Below are positions 24,871 through 34,294 of a stretch of DNA of 64,000 bases, in pieces. How positions within the stretch are numbered: the stretch's first letter is position 1; every line of letters starts with the position of its first letter. The notes beneath the pieces are model-generated. The model searched no databases and was not told the origin of the DNA. It was given only the letters and a program-made list of their open reading frames with translations. Both the position numbers and the translations under genes were made by a program. Origin of the DNA: Belnapia sp. F-4-1 (GTDB lineage: Bacteria; Pseudomonadota; Alphaproteobacteria; Acetobacterales; Acetobacteraceae). Location of the stretch: assembly GCF_000802185.1 (NCBI RefSeq), contig NZ_KN676113.1:4669430-4733429 (forward strand), in the 5' to 3' direction.

Positions 24871-25599
24871 ATGCTTACCCGCAAGCAGCATGAGCTGCTG
24901 ATCTTTATCGACAAGCATTTGCGCGCGACCGGCTTCTCTCCCTCCTTTGAGGAGATGAAGGACGCGCTGAAGCTCAAGTCGAAATCCGGCATCCATCGCC
25001 TCATCACCGCCCTTGAGGAGCGCGGCTTCCTGAAGCGGCGGGCACATCGCGCCCGGGCGCTCGAGGTTATCCGCTTGCCGGAAAACATCGCTCCGCGTCG
25101 CGCGCCCGAGCCTGCGCAAGTTGCCGCCCCGTCCACGCCGGCTTTCTCGCCCAATGTCATCCACGGTCGCTTTGCCCCTAATCTCACCGGTGTGCAGCGC
25201 GCGGCGAATGAGGCCGCCGCCGTCCAGCTTCCCCTTTACGGCCGTATCGCCGCCGGTCTTCCTATCGAGGCGCTGCGTGACAGTGGCACCAGCGTCGAGG
25301 TCCCGGCCGCCCTGCTGACCAGTGGCGAACACTATGCCCTCGAAGTCGCCGGCGATTCCATGGTCGAGGCCGGCATCCTCGATGGCGATACGGTCATCAT
25401 CCGCCGTGGCGACCTCGCCGATAACGGCTCCATCGTTGTCGCGCTGGTGGATGAGAACGAGGTCACGCTGAAGCGCCTGCGCCGCAAGGGCAACTCCATC
25501 GCGCTCGAGCCGGCAAACCCGCGCTACGAGACGCGGATCTTCGGCCCGGACCGCGTGAAGGTGCAGGGTCGCCTGATCGGCCTGCTTCGCCGCTACTGA
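24871..25599 (+). CDS. lexA: LexA SOS repressor
   Basis: Represses DNA-damage genes and self-cleaves when bound to RecA filaments. 242 residues: N-terminal winged helix ([35 protein letters not shown]), a cleavage site Ala-Gly in [11 protein letters not shown], catalytic Ser in [14 protein letters not shown] and catalytic Lys in [14 protein letters not shown] precedes the ATG at 24871, which gives the normal LexA start; a longer reading upstream is not needed. Convergent with comEC one base beyond the stop. Confidence 0.96.
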   Translation: MLTRKQHELLIFIDKHLRATGFSPSFEEMKDALKLKSKSGIHRLITALEERGFLKRRAHRARALEVIRLPENIAPRRAPEPAQVAAPSTPAFSPNVIHGRFAPNLTGVQRAANEAAAVQLPLYGRIAAGLPIEALRDSGTSVEVPAALLTSGEHYALEVAGDSMVEAGILDGDTVIIRRGDLADNGSIVVALVDENEVTLKRLRRKGNSIALEPANPRYETRIFGPDRVKVQGRLIGLLRRY

Positions 25600-25600
25600 C

Positions 25601-27727
25601 CTAGTCAACCGCCGCCAAAGGAGCCGCCGAGGCCAGCCCCCGTGGGCTCGGCACCGGCGGCACCCATGGCCGGTCGCCCCGCCAAGCGCGGTCGCTGATC
25701 ACACGGGCCCCATCGTTATTCAGCCAGACGGCATGCGGGCCGTTCCGCCAGACAGCGAAGCGATCTACCACCTGCGCCAGGCAGGCCCCTCGCACCGGTT
25801 CGGCCGACACAACCACCGCAGCGGTGGCACAGGCCAGCTCCGGCGCCTCACCCCGTAGCAGCACCGCCTCCACCCCGGCCGGATCGGGGCGCAACGCACA
25901 GGCCCCGGCCCGGCAACGCAGGGCACCGTTCGCCGCCATGCCATCGCGCGGCAGCGCTTCGATGCCGTTCTCGCCATGCATCCGGTGCCAGACCTCCCTG
26001 ACGAAGCTTGAGGCCCCCGATTGCCGCTGCAGAAACAGCGCATTGCCTGCCCGCAGTGCGATCAACCGCCCATCACCTGACACCAGCAGATCCGGTGGCC
26101 GATCGGCCATCCCACTCAGGAGCCCGATCGCCAGCAGCGGTACGCCGGCCAGCCGCCATCTTGTTCGCCAAAGGCAAAGCCAGAGTAGCCCCATGGCGCA
26201 GACCCCCAGCCCCCAAGCCGGAATCGGTTGCACGGCCAGCGACGCCCCAGGCCAGGAGGCGACCAGACGCGCCACGCCAAGGATCACCTCTACTCCCCAA
26301 CCCATTGGCGCAAGCGCCAGACTTTCGAGCCCGAGCGGCATCAGCAGTACTGCCGCCAGCGCCGCGGGCATGACCAGCAGCGAAGTGACCGGCACCGCAA
26401 CCGCATTCGCCACCACGCCATAGAGTTGCACCCGACCGAAATGGTGCAAGGCGAAGGGCATGGTGGCGAAGCCCGCCAGGACGGAGGTCGCCACTACGCC
26501 AAACAGTGCCAGCGCGAGGCGGCGTCGCCAGGCCGCGCGCTGCCCGCCCTGCGGCAGCCGCGGCCGCAGCCAGTCCCAACCCGCAATAAGGGCAAGCACG
26601 GCGGCGAAACTCATCTGGAAACTTGCCCCGAGGATCGCAGCCGGCTGCACGAGGATCACCGCCGCCGCCGCCAGCGCCAGCACTCTGAGGCTCAGTGCCC
26701 GCCGACCTGCCAGCAACGCCAGCGTCGTCACCGCCGCCATGGCGAAGCTTCGCTGCATCGGCACCTGCGCGCCGCTCAGCAACAGATACCCCGCCCCCAC
26801 CGCCAGCGCCGTCATCGCCGCGATCGCCTTGCCGGGCAGGCGCATGGCGAAAGCAAAGCCGCAGCGGACCAGCGTGAAGGCAATGCCCATCACCGCTACG
26901 ATGTGCAGCCCCGAAACCGAGAGCAGATGCGCAAGCCCTGAATCCCGCATGGCCGCGAGGTCGGCGCCGGGGATGGCGCTCTGGCCGCCGGTGATCAGCG
27001 CGGCGGCGATGGCGCCTGTCACCCCCGGAAGGGCTTCGGCCACCCTTGCCTCGATCGACGCCCGCAACGCGGCGAAGAGCGGCCGTGTCTCGCCTGGCGC
27101 CAGATCTGCCATCCCCAGCGCATAGCCGCTGCCGCCAAGGCCGGAAAAGTAGGCCGCCCGCTGGAAATCCCACCCGCCCGGATAGGCCGGTGCCCCCGGC
27201 GGCCGGACCATCGCCCGGATCGTTAGGCGGTCGCCTGGTTCCGGCCGGGCCGGATCCTGCGGCTTCAGCCGCAGCCGCACCAGTCGCTCCTCCTGCGGCC
27301 CCCCATCGAATTGCGCTGCCCGGAGCGTCACCCGTCGCCCGTCGGGCAGCAGTTCGACCTCCGCGACTACGCCGCTGAGGATGGTCGCCCCGCGAGGCGC
27401 TTCCTGCAAAGGCGACATTCTCTCGGCCTGCCAACTCGTCAGGGCAAAGCCGACGGTCCCTGCCGCCAGCAGGCCGAGCAGCAGCCCGGCCACGGGTCGA
27501 CGCGCCCCGATCCAGAGCGCAAGCAGCGAGAGGGGAGGCGCTAGCCACCTGGCCGCCGGTGGGGGTTCCGACGGCCAGGCGAAATAGACCAGCACACCCG
27601 CACCGAGAGCCACAGCCAACCATAAGGCAAGCCGAGGGCGTTCGTCCGCGAGGAAGGTTTTCCGCGCGGCCGTCGATACGAGCCTGCCGGGCCATCGGGG
27701 GGCTGGCCGGGCAACAGCTGAAGACAT
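25601..27727 (-). CDS. comEC: ComEC/Rec2 family DNA-uptake channel
   Basis: Inner-membrane channel for single-stranded DNA in natural transformation. 708 residues: N-terminal membrane spans and a DUF4131-like soluble part (residues 20-200), then the Competence domain with HLLSVSGLHIVAVMG and several spans. The C-terminal roughly 140 residues are soluble but show no HxHxDH metallo-beta-lactamase motif, so the nuclease-like domain of Gram-positive ComEC is absent or replaced. No other competence gene is in the window. Confidence 0.92.
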   Translation of the reverse strand: MSSAVARPAPRWPGRLVSTAARKTFLADERPRLALWLAVALGAGVLVYFAWPSEPPPAARWLAPPLSLLALWIGARRPVAGLLLGLLAAGTVGFALTSWQAERMSPLQEAPRGATILSGVVAEVELLPDGRRVTLRAAQFDGGPQEERLVRLRLKPQDPARPEPGDRLTIRAMVRPPGAPAYPGGWDFQRAAYFSGLGGSGYALGMADLAPGETRPLFAALRASIEARVAEALPGVTGAIAAALITGGQSAIPGADLAAMRDSGLAHLLSVSGLHIVAVMGIAFTLVRCGFAFAMRLPGKAIAAMTALAVGAGYLLLSGAQVPMQRSFAMAAVTTLALLAGRRALSLRVLALAAAAVILVQPAAILGASFQMSFAAVLALIAGWDWLRPRLPQGGQRAAWRRRLALALFGVVATSVLAGFATMPFALHHFGRVQLYGVVANAVAVPVTSLLVMPAALAAVLLMPLGLESLALAPMGWGVEVILGVARLVASWPGASLAVQPIPAWGLGVCAMGLLWLCLWRTRWRLAGVPLLAIGLLSGMADRPPDLLVSGDGRLIALRAGNALFLQRQSGASSFVREVWHRMHGENGIEALPRDGMAANGALRCRAGACALRPDPAGVEAVLLRGEAPELACATAAVVVSAEPVRGACLAQVVDRFAVWRNGPHAVWLNNDGARVISDRAWRGDRPWVPPVPSPRGLASAAPLAAVD

Positions 27728-28048
27728 TGTCAGTCGAAATATTACCGTTTCGGAGGAGACTTACAACTATTACGTGAAGATAAAATTTGAGATTATCTTA
27801 AGGTTGTATCTTAAGAGTCTGATCTAGACTCGCATCGATTTGGCAGGGGCGATCGTGACTCACAGCGGCTGTGCCCAGGCTCGATACGGGCCTACGCTCC
27901 GGCAGTTCGGCCGGTTTCCCAAGCCCCATCGCCCGGTCTATCTTGCTTATGAGGGGCCTTCGCGCCCCGCCACCGGTTCTCCGCCTGACTTTCGCTGCAG
28001 TGCAGCAGAAATGTTTGGCTGGCCCGAGCCGCACCTCCCAGGCAGATC
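27728..28048 (+). promoter_or_regulatory. AT-rich divergent control region between comEC and gltX, with twin TATCTTAAG repeats
   Basis: The first 110 bp are strikingly AT-rich for this genome and contain two exact copies of TATCTTAAG at 27794-27802 and 27807-27815 (13 bp apart), each holding the palindrome CTTAAG. The remainder is GC-rich, with a small GGGGC/GCCCC hairpin near 27952. No gene is seen. Promoters of both divergent genes must lie here. Confidence 0.5.
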
Positions 28049-29446
28049 ATGACCGTCCGCACCCGCTTCGCTCCCTCGCCCACAGGCTTCCTCCATATCG
28101 GCGGGGCGCGCACCGCCCTCTTCAACCTCCTCTTTGCCCGCCACCATGGTGGCCAATACCTGCTGCGCATCGAGGACACCGACAAAGCCCGGAGCACCGG
28201 CGAGGCCGTCCAGCAGATTCTCGACAGCCTCGCCTGGCTCGGCCTCAGCCCGGACGAGCCGCCTGTCTTCCAAAGCAGCCGCGAGGCTCGCCATGCCGAG
28301 GTGGCACGGGAACTGCTCGCCTGTGGTGCAGCCTACCTGGCCTACGACACGCCGGAGGAGCTGGCCGCCATGCGCGCCGAAGCGGAGGCGGCTAAGCGCC
28401 CCTTCAAGTACGATGGCTCCCGCTGGATCGACCTCGACCCCGCCGCAGCCCCGACCGACCGCAAGCCCGCCATCCGGCTGAAGGCGCCGCGCGAGGGCTC
28501 CACCGTCGTTGAGGATCTCGTCCAGGGCCGCGTCGAGGTCCGCAACACGGAGTTGGACGACATGATCATCCTCCGCTCCGACGGCACGCCGACCTACCTG
28601 CACGCCGTGGTGGTGGACGACCACGACATGGGCATCACCCATGTCATCCGCGGCGACGACCACCTGACCAACACCTTCCGCCAGTGCATGGTCTATGACG
28701 CCATGGGCTGGCACCGCCCCCGCTTCGCCCACATTCCACTGATCCATGGGGCGGACGGCGCCAAGCTCTCCAAACGCCACGGCGCCGTCGGGGTGATGGA
28801 GTTCGAAGCCCAGGGCTTTCTCCCCGAGGCTGTCTGCAACTATCTGCTCCGCCTCGGCTGGGGCCATGGCGACGAGGAGTATGTCCCCCGCGACCGTGCC
28901 ATCGCTCTCTTCGACCTGAAGGATGTGGGCCGCGCCGCCTCGCGCATGGACTATGCCAAGCTGACCCATCTCAACGGCGTTTATCTCCGCGCCGCCGATG
29001 ATGCCCGCCTGACAGCGGATGTGCTGAAGCGCCTCGCCGCGCGTGGGATCGATTACGGCACCCTCGGCGGCGACCGCGTCCGCGACCTGATGCCGACACT
29101 GAAGGAGCGCGCCAAGACGCTGGAAGATCTCGCCTCGGCCGCGGCCTTCGCCGCCCTGGAAGGCCCGCCGGCGATGGACCCCAAGGCCGCCGCCCAGCTT
29201 ACGCCGGAGGCGAAGGCGCTGCTGGCCGACCTCGCTCGCTTCCTCACCGATGCGCCCTGGGAGCGAACGGAGCTGATGAACTGGCTCCGCGACTATGCTG
29301 ACGTGAAGGGGATGAAGCTCGGCCAGGTCGCCCAGCCGATCCGCATCGCCCTCAGCGGCAGCACCCAGAGCCCGCCGATCGATGCGGTTCTCGCCGCCCT
29401 CGGCCGGGCGGAGGCAATGGACCGCATCCTGGCTGCGATCGAGTAG
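28049..29446 (+). CDS. gltX: Glutamyl-tRNA synthetase
   Basis: Charges tRNA-Glu (and possibly tRNA-Gln, later amidated). 465 residues, class I. Signature TRFAPSPTGFLHIGGARTA (HIGH variant) at the N terminus and KLSKRHG as the KMSKS loop around residue 240. The catalytic core is followed by an alpha-helical anticodon-binding C-terminal region. Alphaproteobacteria often carry two GltX copies; which this is cannot be told here. Its stop abuts the stop of the convergent dehydrogenase. Confidence 0.96.
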   Translation: MTVRTRFAPSPTGFLHIGGARTALFNLLFARHHGGQYLLRIEDTDKARSTGEAVQQILDSLAWLGLSPDEPPVFQSSREARHAEVARELLACGAAYLAYDTPEELAAMRAEAEAAKRPFKYDGSRWIDLDPAAAPTDRKPAIRLKAPREGSTVVEDLVQGRVEVRNTELDDMIILRSDGTPTYLHAVVVDDHDMGITHVIRGDDHLTNTFRQCMVYDAMGWHRPRFAHIPLIHGADGAKLSKRHGAVGVMEFEAQGFLPEAVCNYLLRLGWGHGDEEYVPRDRAIALFDLKDVGRAASRMDYAKLTHLNGVYLRAADDARLTADVLKRLAARGIDYGTLGGDRVRDLMPTLKERAKTLEDLASAAAFAALEGPPAMDPKAAAQLTPEAKALLADLARFLTDAPWERTELMNWLRDYADVKGMKLGQVAQPIRIALSGSTQSPPIDAVLAALGRAEAMDRILAAIE

Positions 29447-30601
29447 TCAGGCCTCCAGCAACTCGGGGAAGGGCACGATCGTGCTCTTCACCGTCCGCAT
29501 CGCCATGGCATCCGCGACCGCCCGGCTCACCCCATCCTGGTCGAACGGGTAGATGGTCTGCATCTCGGTCCAGGGGTAGCGGTCCCGCGCGTGGTCCAAC
29601 ATGCGGATACCGAGCGCCAAGTCATTCTCGGTGAAGGCCCAGGAGCCGATGATGACCACATCCTTGGCGACGAAGCGGTGCCAGTTGGTAGCGATGCTCC
29701 CCGCATCGGTGAACTGCCCCATTTCGATCATCGCCGCGCCATCACGCAGCATCTCGACACCCTCCGGCCCCGCGGCGGGATGCCCTGTGCAGTCCATTAC
29801 CAGATCGGCGCCATAGCCGCCAACAATCTCGCGGACGCGCGCCACCCTCGCCTCCGACGTCGGGTGAGCTTCGATGTCGACCGTCGCCTCCGCCCCGAAG
29901 CGCCGGGCCAGAGCCAGCCGCGGCTCCTCCGGCGCGCCGACGCAGATCACCCGTCCTGCCCCCATCTCGCGCGCTGCGGCGATGGCGAGGATGCCGATCG
30001 GCCCACTGCCTTGGATGACAACCGTGTCGCCCCAGCGGAAGAGCCCCATCTTCTGCGCCCGGGCGAAGCCGCGGATGCAAGAGGTCAGCGGCTCCGACAG
30101 CGCCCCGAGCCGGAGCGGCATGCTATCCGGCAGCTTGTAGATCTTGGTCCCCGGCAGCGCCTCGAGGTCGACATAGACGTATTCGGCCCAGCCACCCCAA
30201 AGATGCGGCGGCCGGTCGAAGCCGAGATAGCGTCCGTAATAGACCGGCGTCTGGCAGCGGTTCGAATTTTCCGGGTAGTGGCGGCAATAGTAGCACTCGC
30301 CGCAGGGCATGAACGGCGGGACCATGATCTTGGACCCGACCGTGATCGGCAGGTCCATCCAGTCCGTCTTCAGCTCAGGCCCGATCTCGCGGATGATCCC
30401 GGTCATCTCATGGCCCAGGGTGAAGGGCCAGGGCAGCGGCTTCGGCCAATGTCCCTTGAGGATATGCAGATCCGTCCCGCAGACACCGCAGGCGCCGATC
30501 TGGATCAGCGCCGATTTCCGGCCGACCTTTGGCCAGGGCACCTCGCGGATGACAGGCGGAGCTCCAGGCCCGTCGAAGGTCGCTACACGAATGGGCTTCA
30601 T
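29447..30601 (-). CDS. Zinc-binding alcohol dehydrogenase (MDR superfamily)
   Basis: 384 residues. Catalytic zinc motifs are CGVCGTDLH and GHEMTGIIREIG. The structural zinc lobe CGECYYCRHYPENSNRC has the four cysteines. The coenzyme-binding loop is GSGPIGILAIAAAREMG. Sequence resembles sorbitol/threonine-type dehydrogenases and other uncharacterised MDR members, so the substrate is open. Convergent with gltX with no intergenic bases, and 29 bp downstream of the lipid-kinase gene on the same strand. Confidence 0.9.
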   Translation of the reverse strand: MKPIRVATFDGPGAPPVIREVPWPKVGRKSALIQIGACGVCGTDLHILKGHWPKPLPWPFTLGHEMTGIIREIGPELKTDWMDLPITVGSKIMVPPFMPCGECYYCRHYPENSNRCQTPVYYGRYLGFDRPPHLWGGWAEYVYVDLEALPGTKIYKLPDSMPLRLGALSEPLTSCIRGFARAQKMGLFRWGDTVVIQGSGPIGILAIAAAREMGAGRVICVGAPEEPRLALARRFGAEATVDIEAHPTSEARVARVREIVGGYGADLVMDCTGHPAAGPEGVEMLRDGAAMIEMGQFTDAGSIATNWHRFVAKDVVIIGSWAFTENDLALGIRMLDHARDRYPWTEMQTIYPFDQDGVSRAVADAMAMRTVKSTIVPFPELLEA

Positions 30602-30630
30602 CAGCCTTCCCTCCCCTTTGGGCGGGAAGC

Positions 30631-31539
30631 CTAGGCCGCCAGGGCCAGCCCCGTCACCTGCGGCAGTACGACGTGGAGCGGCGCCGGCGCCACCCTGACC
30701 TCCACCGGCAGGCGTCCCACCGGGTCTCCGTCCGCCTGCACGGCGACTCCCTCGCCCTCGATGCGGAGCCAGGTCGCATGCCGCAGCGCGAGCCCCGGCA
30801 TGCGCGGCAGCAGGTTGAATGGCAGCGCCGCGCCATAGGCCGCCGCCGCCACCGGTCCCGAGCCATGGAACAGGGCCACCTGGAAGCCTGGCTGCCCCAT
30901 CTCCGCCGCAGGCGCCAGCAGGTGGCGCCCAGCATAGAGCCGCCCCTTGCTGACGATGACCGAACTCACAAGCGTCTCGCCATCCGCGAAGACGACCCGC
31001 AGCGGCGGGAAGCGGTAGCGCCCCAGTTCCCGCACCGCCTGCCAGACATAGGCTCCCCGCCCGATCCGCCGCTTCAGCCCGAGATCGAGATTGGCGACGA
31101 CGGCCGCATCGAACCCCGCCCCCAGCATCTGCACGAAAAGCCTTGCTCCGCCGTCGTCGAAGCGCGCCTCGCCCGGATGCACGAGCCGCGCCTCGCCCTC
31201 CATCAGCAGCCGCGCCGAAAGCTCCGGCCGCACCGGGATGCCAAGCTCCCAGGCAAAGACATTGGCCGTGCCGAGTGGCAGCACGCCAAGTGCCGCTCCC
31301 GCCCCCGTCCCCGCCCCCGCCAGCCCTGCTGCCACCTCGGCGATCGTCCCATCCCCGCCGGCCGCGACGACGACCGCCTGCCCCTCGCTCGCTCCCTCCC
31401 GCGCCAGCAACGCGGCATGGCCCGGATGCCCCGTCTCGACCAGCGTGAAATCCTGCCCGAGCCGTCGCAGCACCTTGAGCGCACGGTCCAGCCTCTGCCG
31501 GCGTCGCTGTCCGGCCTTGGGATTGAAGATGATCAGCAT
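30631..31539 (-). CDS. Diacylglycerol-kinase-family lipid kinase
   Basis: 302 residues of the DAGK/YegS family, which phosphorylates diacylglycerol or related lipids. ATP-site GGDGTIAEVAAGLAG and PLGTANVFAWELG are intact, and the protein begins directly with IIFNPKAGQRRR. Divergent from the plcP-like gene across a 245-bp region holding a Pho box. A kinase that recycles diacylglycerol to phosphatidate fits a block in which PlcP releases diacylglycerol. Confidence 0.9.
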   Translation of the reverse strand: MLIIFNPKAGQRRRQRLDRALKVLRRLGQDFTLVETGHPGHAALLAREGASEGQAVVVAAGGDGTIAEVAAGLAGAGTGAGAALGVLPLGTANVFAWELGIPVRPELSARLLMEGEARLVHPGEARFDDGGARLFVQMLGAGFDAAVVANLDLGLKRRIGRGAYVWQAVRELGRYRFPPLRVVFADGETLVSSVIVSKGRLYAGRHLLAPAAEMGQPGFQVALFHGSGPVAAAAYGAALPFNLLPRMPGLALRHATWLRIEGEGVAVQADGDPVGRLPVEVRVAPAPLHVVLPQVTGLALAA

Positions 31540-31622
31540 GGGAGCTTATCGCGACTGAAGGTGACGCTTCGGGGTCATATCGCAGTCAGGCAGTTTACAA
31601 CAGAGACAGTACGGAACCGCTT

Positions 31623-31640
31623 TTGTCATCACCCCGTCAT
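31623..31640 (+). promoter_or_regulatory. Candidate Pho box (PhoB operator)
   Basis: TTGTCAT-CACC-CCGTCAT: two seven-base direct repeats separated by four bases, each matching CTGTCAT at six of seven positions. It lies 145 bp before the plcP-like start and 83 bp before the divergent lipid-kinase start. A weaker pair, GGGTCAT-ATCG-CAGTCAG, is at 31572-31589. Confidence 0.7.
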
Positions 31641-31784
31641 ATCGCGGCTTCTTGCGCAATGTTACTGCATGGTTTCATGAAGGGTTCACGACAGGATTGC
31701 TGATCCCGCGTTACCCGCTCGTTGACGATTGTGTCCGGGGAGTCGTGGCACCCGCCCCACCCCGACGAGAGCGAGGGCAGGATC

Positions 31785-32600
31785 ATGCAAGCCGTCGAGG
31801 CCAGGACCCGTTACCGCAGCGTCTTCCTCTCCGACACCCATCTCGGCATGCGCGGCTGCCGGGCCGACTACCTGGCCGATTTCCTGCGTCGTACCGATTG
31901 TGACCGGCTATACCTGGTGGGCGACATCGTCGATGGCTGGCGGCTGCGCAAGTCCTGGTACTGGGACAGCGACCATGACGACGTGCTGCGCATCCTGCTG
32001 AAGCTCGCCCGTTCCGGGACCGAGGTACTCTATATCCCCGGCAACCATGACGAGATGTTCCGCAACTGGCTCGGCCAAGGGCTGGAGGTGGCCGGCATTC
32101 GCCTGATGCGTGAGGCGGTGCACGAGGCCGCTGATGGCCGCCGCTTCCTCGTCATCCACGGGGACGAGTTCGATGGCGTAATCCGCTACGCCAAGCTCCT
32201 CGCTCATCTTGGCGATTGGGCCTACGACATGGCGCTGACCCTGAACCGCTGGTTCAACGCCGCGCGCCGCAAGCTTGGCTACCCCTACTGGTCGCTCTCG
32301 CAATGGCTCAAGCGGCAGGTGAAGGAAGCGGTCAAGGCCATCGATCGCTTCGAACTGGCGCTCGCCAACGAGGCCGGCCGGCGCGGCCTCGACGGTGTCA
32401 TCTGCGGCCATATCCACCACGCCGAGATGCGCGACGTGCATGGCATCACCTACATGAACGACGGCGACTGGGTAGAAAGCTGTACCGCCCTCGTCGAGCA
32501 TGCCGATGGCCGCTTCGAGCTGATCGACTGGGTGCGCGAGATGCGCCTCCGCGCCGAGCGCGATGCCATGACCCAACGCCTGGCCATCGCCCGTGCCTGA
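31785..32600 (+). CDS. plcP: PlcP-like metallophosphoesterase (UDP-2,3-diacylglucosamine diphosphatase family)
   Basis: 271 residues of the calcineurin-like phosphoesterase fold. Metal-binding motifs are SDTHLG, GDIVDGW, GNHDE, HGDEFDG and CGHIHHAE. The sequence follows the pattern of Sinorhizobium PlcP (LYLVGDIVDGW, YWSLSQWLKRQVK, YMNDGDWVESCTA), a phospholipase C that strips head groups from phospholipids under phosphate limitation. Close relative LpxH-type enzymes are the alternative, but neighbours favour PlcP. GCAGGA precedes the ATG at 31785. It overlaps the glycosyltransferase by eight bases. Confidence 0.83.
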   Translation: MQAVEARTRYRSVFLSDTHLGMRGCRADYLADFLRRTDCDRLYLVGDIVDGWRLRKSWYWDSDHDDVLRILLKLARSGTEVLYIPGNHDEMFRNWLGQGLEVAGIRLMREAVHEAADGRRFLVIHGDEFDGVIRYAKLLAHLGDWAYDMALTLNRWFNAARRKLGYPYWSLSQWLKRQVKEAVKAIDRFELALANEAGRRGLDGVICGHIHHAEMRDVHGITYMNDGDWVESCTALVEHADGRFELIDWVREMRLRAERDAMTQRLAIARA

Positions 32601-33648
32601 CCAGCCCGTGACCCTTGCGGAGGCGCCGGCGAAAAGCGCCCCGCTCCGCCTGCTGATCGTCACCGATGCCTGGGTGCCGCAGGTGAACGGCGTGGTGCGC
32701 ACTCTCACCACCATGGCCGAGATGCTGCGCGCCAATGGCGACACCGTGGAGGTGATCGGCCCCGACCGGTTCCGCAGCATTCCGGCGCCCGGCTACAAGG
32801 AAATTCGCCTTGCCATCGCGCCGCGACGCAAGCTGACTCAGATGGTCGATGCCTACATGCCCTGCGCGGTGCACATCGCAACGGAGGGCCCGCTTGGCTG
32901 GGCCATGCGGCGCATCTGCCTCCGGCGCAACTGGCCCTTCACCACCGCCTTCCACACGAAATTCGCCGAATACATGGAGGCCCGTGCCCGCATCCCCGCC
33001 GCCTGGTCCTGGCGCGTCCTGCGGCGGTTCCACGCTCCCGCACAGGCGGTGATGGCCGCAACCCCAAGCCTGCGGCGCGATCTCGCTGCCCGCGGCTTCG
33101 CTAGGGTCCGCCCCTGGACCCGCGGCGTCGACCTGTCCCGCTTCCAGCCGGAGCCACGCGAGACGTTCGGGGGTCTGCCGAGGCCGATATTTCTTTACGC
33201 CGGCCGCATCGCCGTCGAGAAGAACATCGCTGCCTTTCTTTCGCTCAACCTACCGGGCAGCAAGGTCGTCATCGGCGATGGTCCGCAGCGCGCGGAGTTG
33301 GAGCAGCGCTTCCCTGACGCGCATTTTCTCGGCTACCGTGAGAACGGCGTCCTCGCCCGCTCCTATGCCGGCGCCGATGTCTTCGTCTTCCCCTCGCGCA
33401 CCGATACCTTTGGCCTTGTGCTGCTGGAGGCGCTCGCCAGCGGAACACCGGTCGCCGCCTTCCCCGTCACCGGCCCGCTCGACGTGGTAACCGACCAACG
33501 CGTTGGCGTGCTGGACGAGGATCTCCGCGCCGCCTGCCTGGCCGCGCTGGAGTGCAGCCGCGAGGCTGCGCGCGTCCATGCGGAAGCCTTCTCCTGGGAC
33601 GCTTCGATGGCGCAATTTCGCGAAACCCTGGTCCGATTCAATAAATGA
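32593..33648 (+). CDS. GT4 glycosyltransferase, Agt/diacylglycerol glycosyltransferase-like
   Basis: 351 residues of GT-B fold. N-terminal VTDAWVPQVNGVVRTL, ATEGPLGWAMRR, and the C-terminal donor site PSRTDTFGLVLLEALASGTPVAAF with the E-x7-E type pattern. Relatives encoded beside plcP in alphaproteobacteria glycosylate diacylglycerol to replace phospholipids. The start is a GTG inside the end of the plcP-like gene with no obvious ribosome site, implying coupling. The acceptor and sugar are inferred from context only. Confidence 0.85.
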   Translation: MPDQPVTLAEAPAKSAPLRLLIVTDAWVPQVNGVVRTLTTMAEMLRANGDTVEVIGPDRFRSIPAPGYKEIRLAIAPRRKLTQMVDAYMPCAVHIATEGPLGWAMRRICLRRNWPFTTAFHTKFAEYMEARARIPAAWSWRVLRRFHAPAQAVMAATPSLRRDLAARGFARVRPWTRGVDLSRFQPEPRETFGGLPRPIFLYAGRIAVEKNIAAFLSLNLPGSKVVIGDGPQRAELEQRFPDAHFLGYRENGVLARSYAGADVFVFPSRTDTFGLVLLEALASGTPVAAFPVTGPLDVVTDQRVGVLDEDLRAACLAALECSREAARVHAEAFSWDASMAQFRETLVRFNK

Positions 33649-33675
33649 AGCCGAGCCGGACAGAGAGGAAAGAGC

Positions 33676-34281
33676 ATGTCGAGCAGCAGCCTTCAACGGC
33701 CCGAAACCGCTCATCCCATCGCCAACCTGCCGCTCTTCTTTCGCCGCTGGATGGCGGATCCGTTGCAGATGGGCTCGATCGTCCCGTCTTCGCGCACCTT
33801 GTCGAGCCGCATCGCCAATCTTGCCGCAGCAGACGGCGATGGCGTCGTGCTGGAGATAGGCGCGGGCACCGGCGTCATCTCCCGCGCGATGCTGGAGGCA
33901 GGTATCGCCCCGGAGCGTCTCGTGTTGGTTGAAATCGTCCCGGACATGGCCGAGCATCTGCGCGAGAGCCTGCCCGGCGCCACCGTGCTCTGCGCCGATG
34001 CCTTCGCCCTGCCGCAGCACCTGCCGGAGCGCTTCGCCGGTCGCGTCAGCAGCGTCATCTGCGGCATCCCGCTGGTGCTCTTGCCGATCGAGCGCCAGCG
34101 CCTCTTCGTCGAGGGTGTCGAACACGTCGCCCCAGGCCTCGGCTTCTTGCTCTACACCTACTGCATCACCTCGCCGCTGCCGTACCGCAAGCTTGGCCTC
34201 TCGGCCAAGCGCGAGACCTGGACGCCGAAGAACTTCCCCCCCGCGAGCGTCTGGCGCTACCGCCCGCTGCAACAGGGCTGA
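33676..34281 (+). CDS. pmtA: Phospholipid N-methyltransferase, PmtA-like
   Basis: 201-residue SAM-dependent methyltransferase. The N-terminal FFRRWMADPLQMGSIVPSSR resembles the start of Sinorhizobium-type PmtA. SAM motif I is VVLEIGAGTGVISRAMLEAG, followed by LVLVEIVPDM. PmtA methylates phosphatidylethanolamine to phosphatidylcholine. Relatives annotated as rRNA adenine methylase-like share the fold, so the assignment rests on N-terminal similarity and lipid context. 27 bp after the glycosyltransferase. Confidence 0.75.
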   Translation: MSSSSLQRPETAHPIANLPLFFRRWMADPLQMGSIVPSSRTLSSRIANLAAADGDGVVLEIGAGTGVISRAMLEAGIAPERLVLVEIVPDMAEHLRESLPGATVLCADAFALPQHLPERFAGRVSSVICGIPLVLLPIERQRLFVEGVEHVAPGLGFLLYTYCITSPLPYRKLGLSAKRETWTPKNFPPASVWRYRPLQQG

Positions 34282-34294
34282 CACGGAACCGCCA

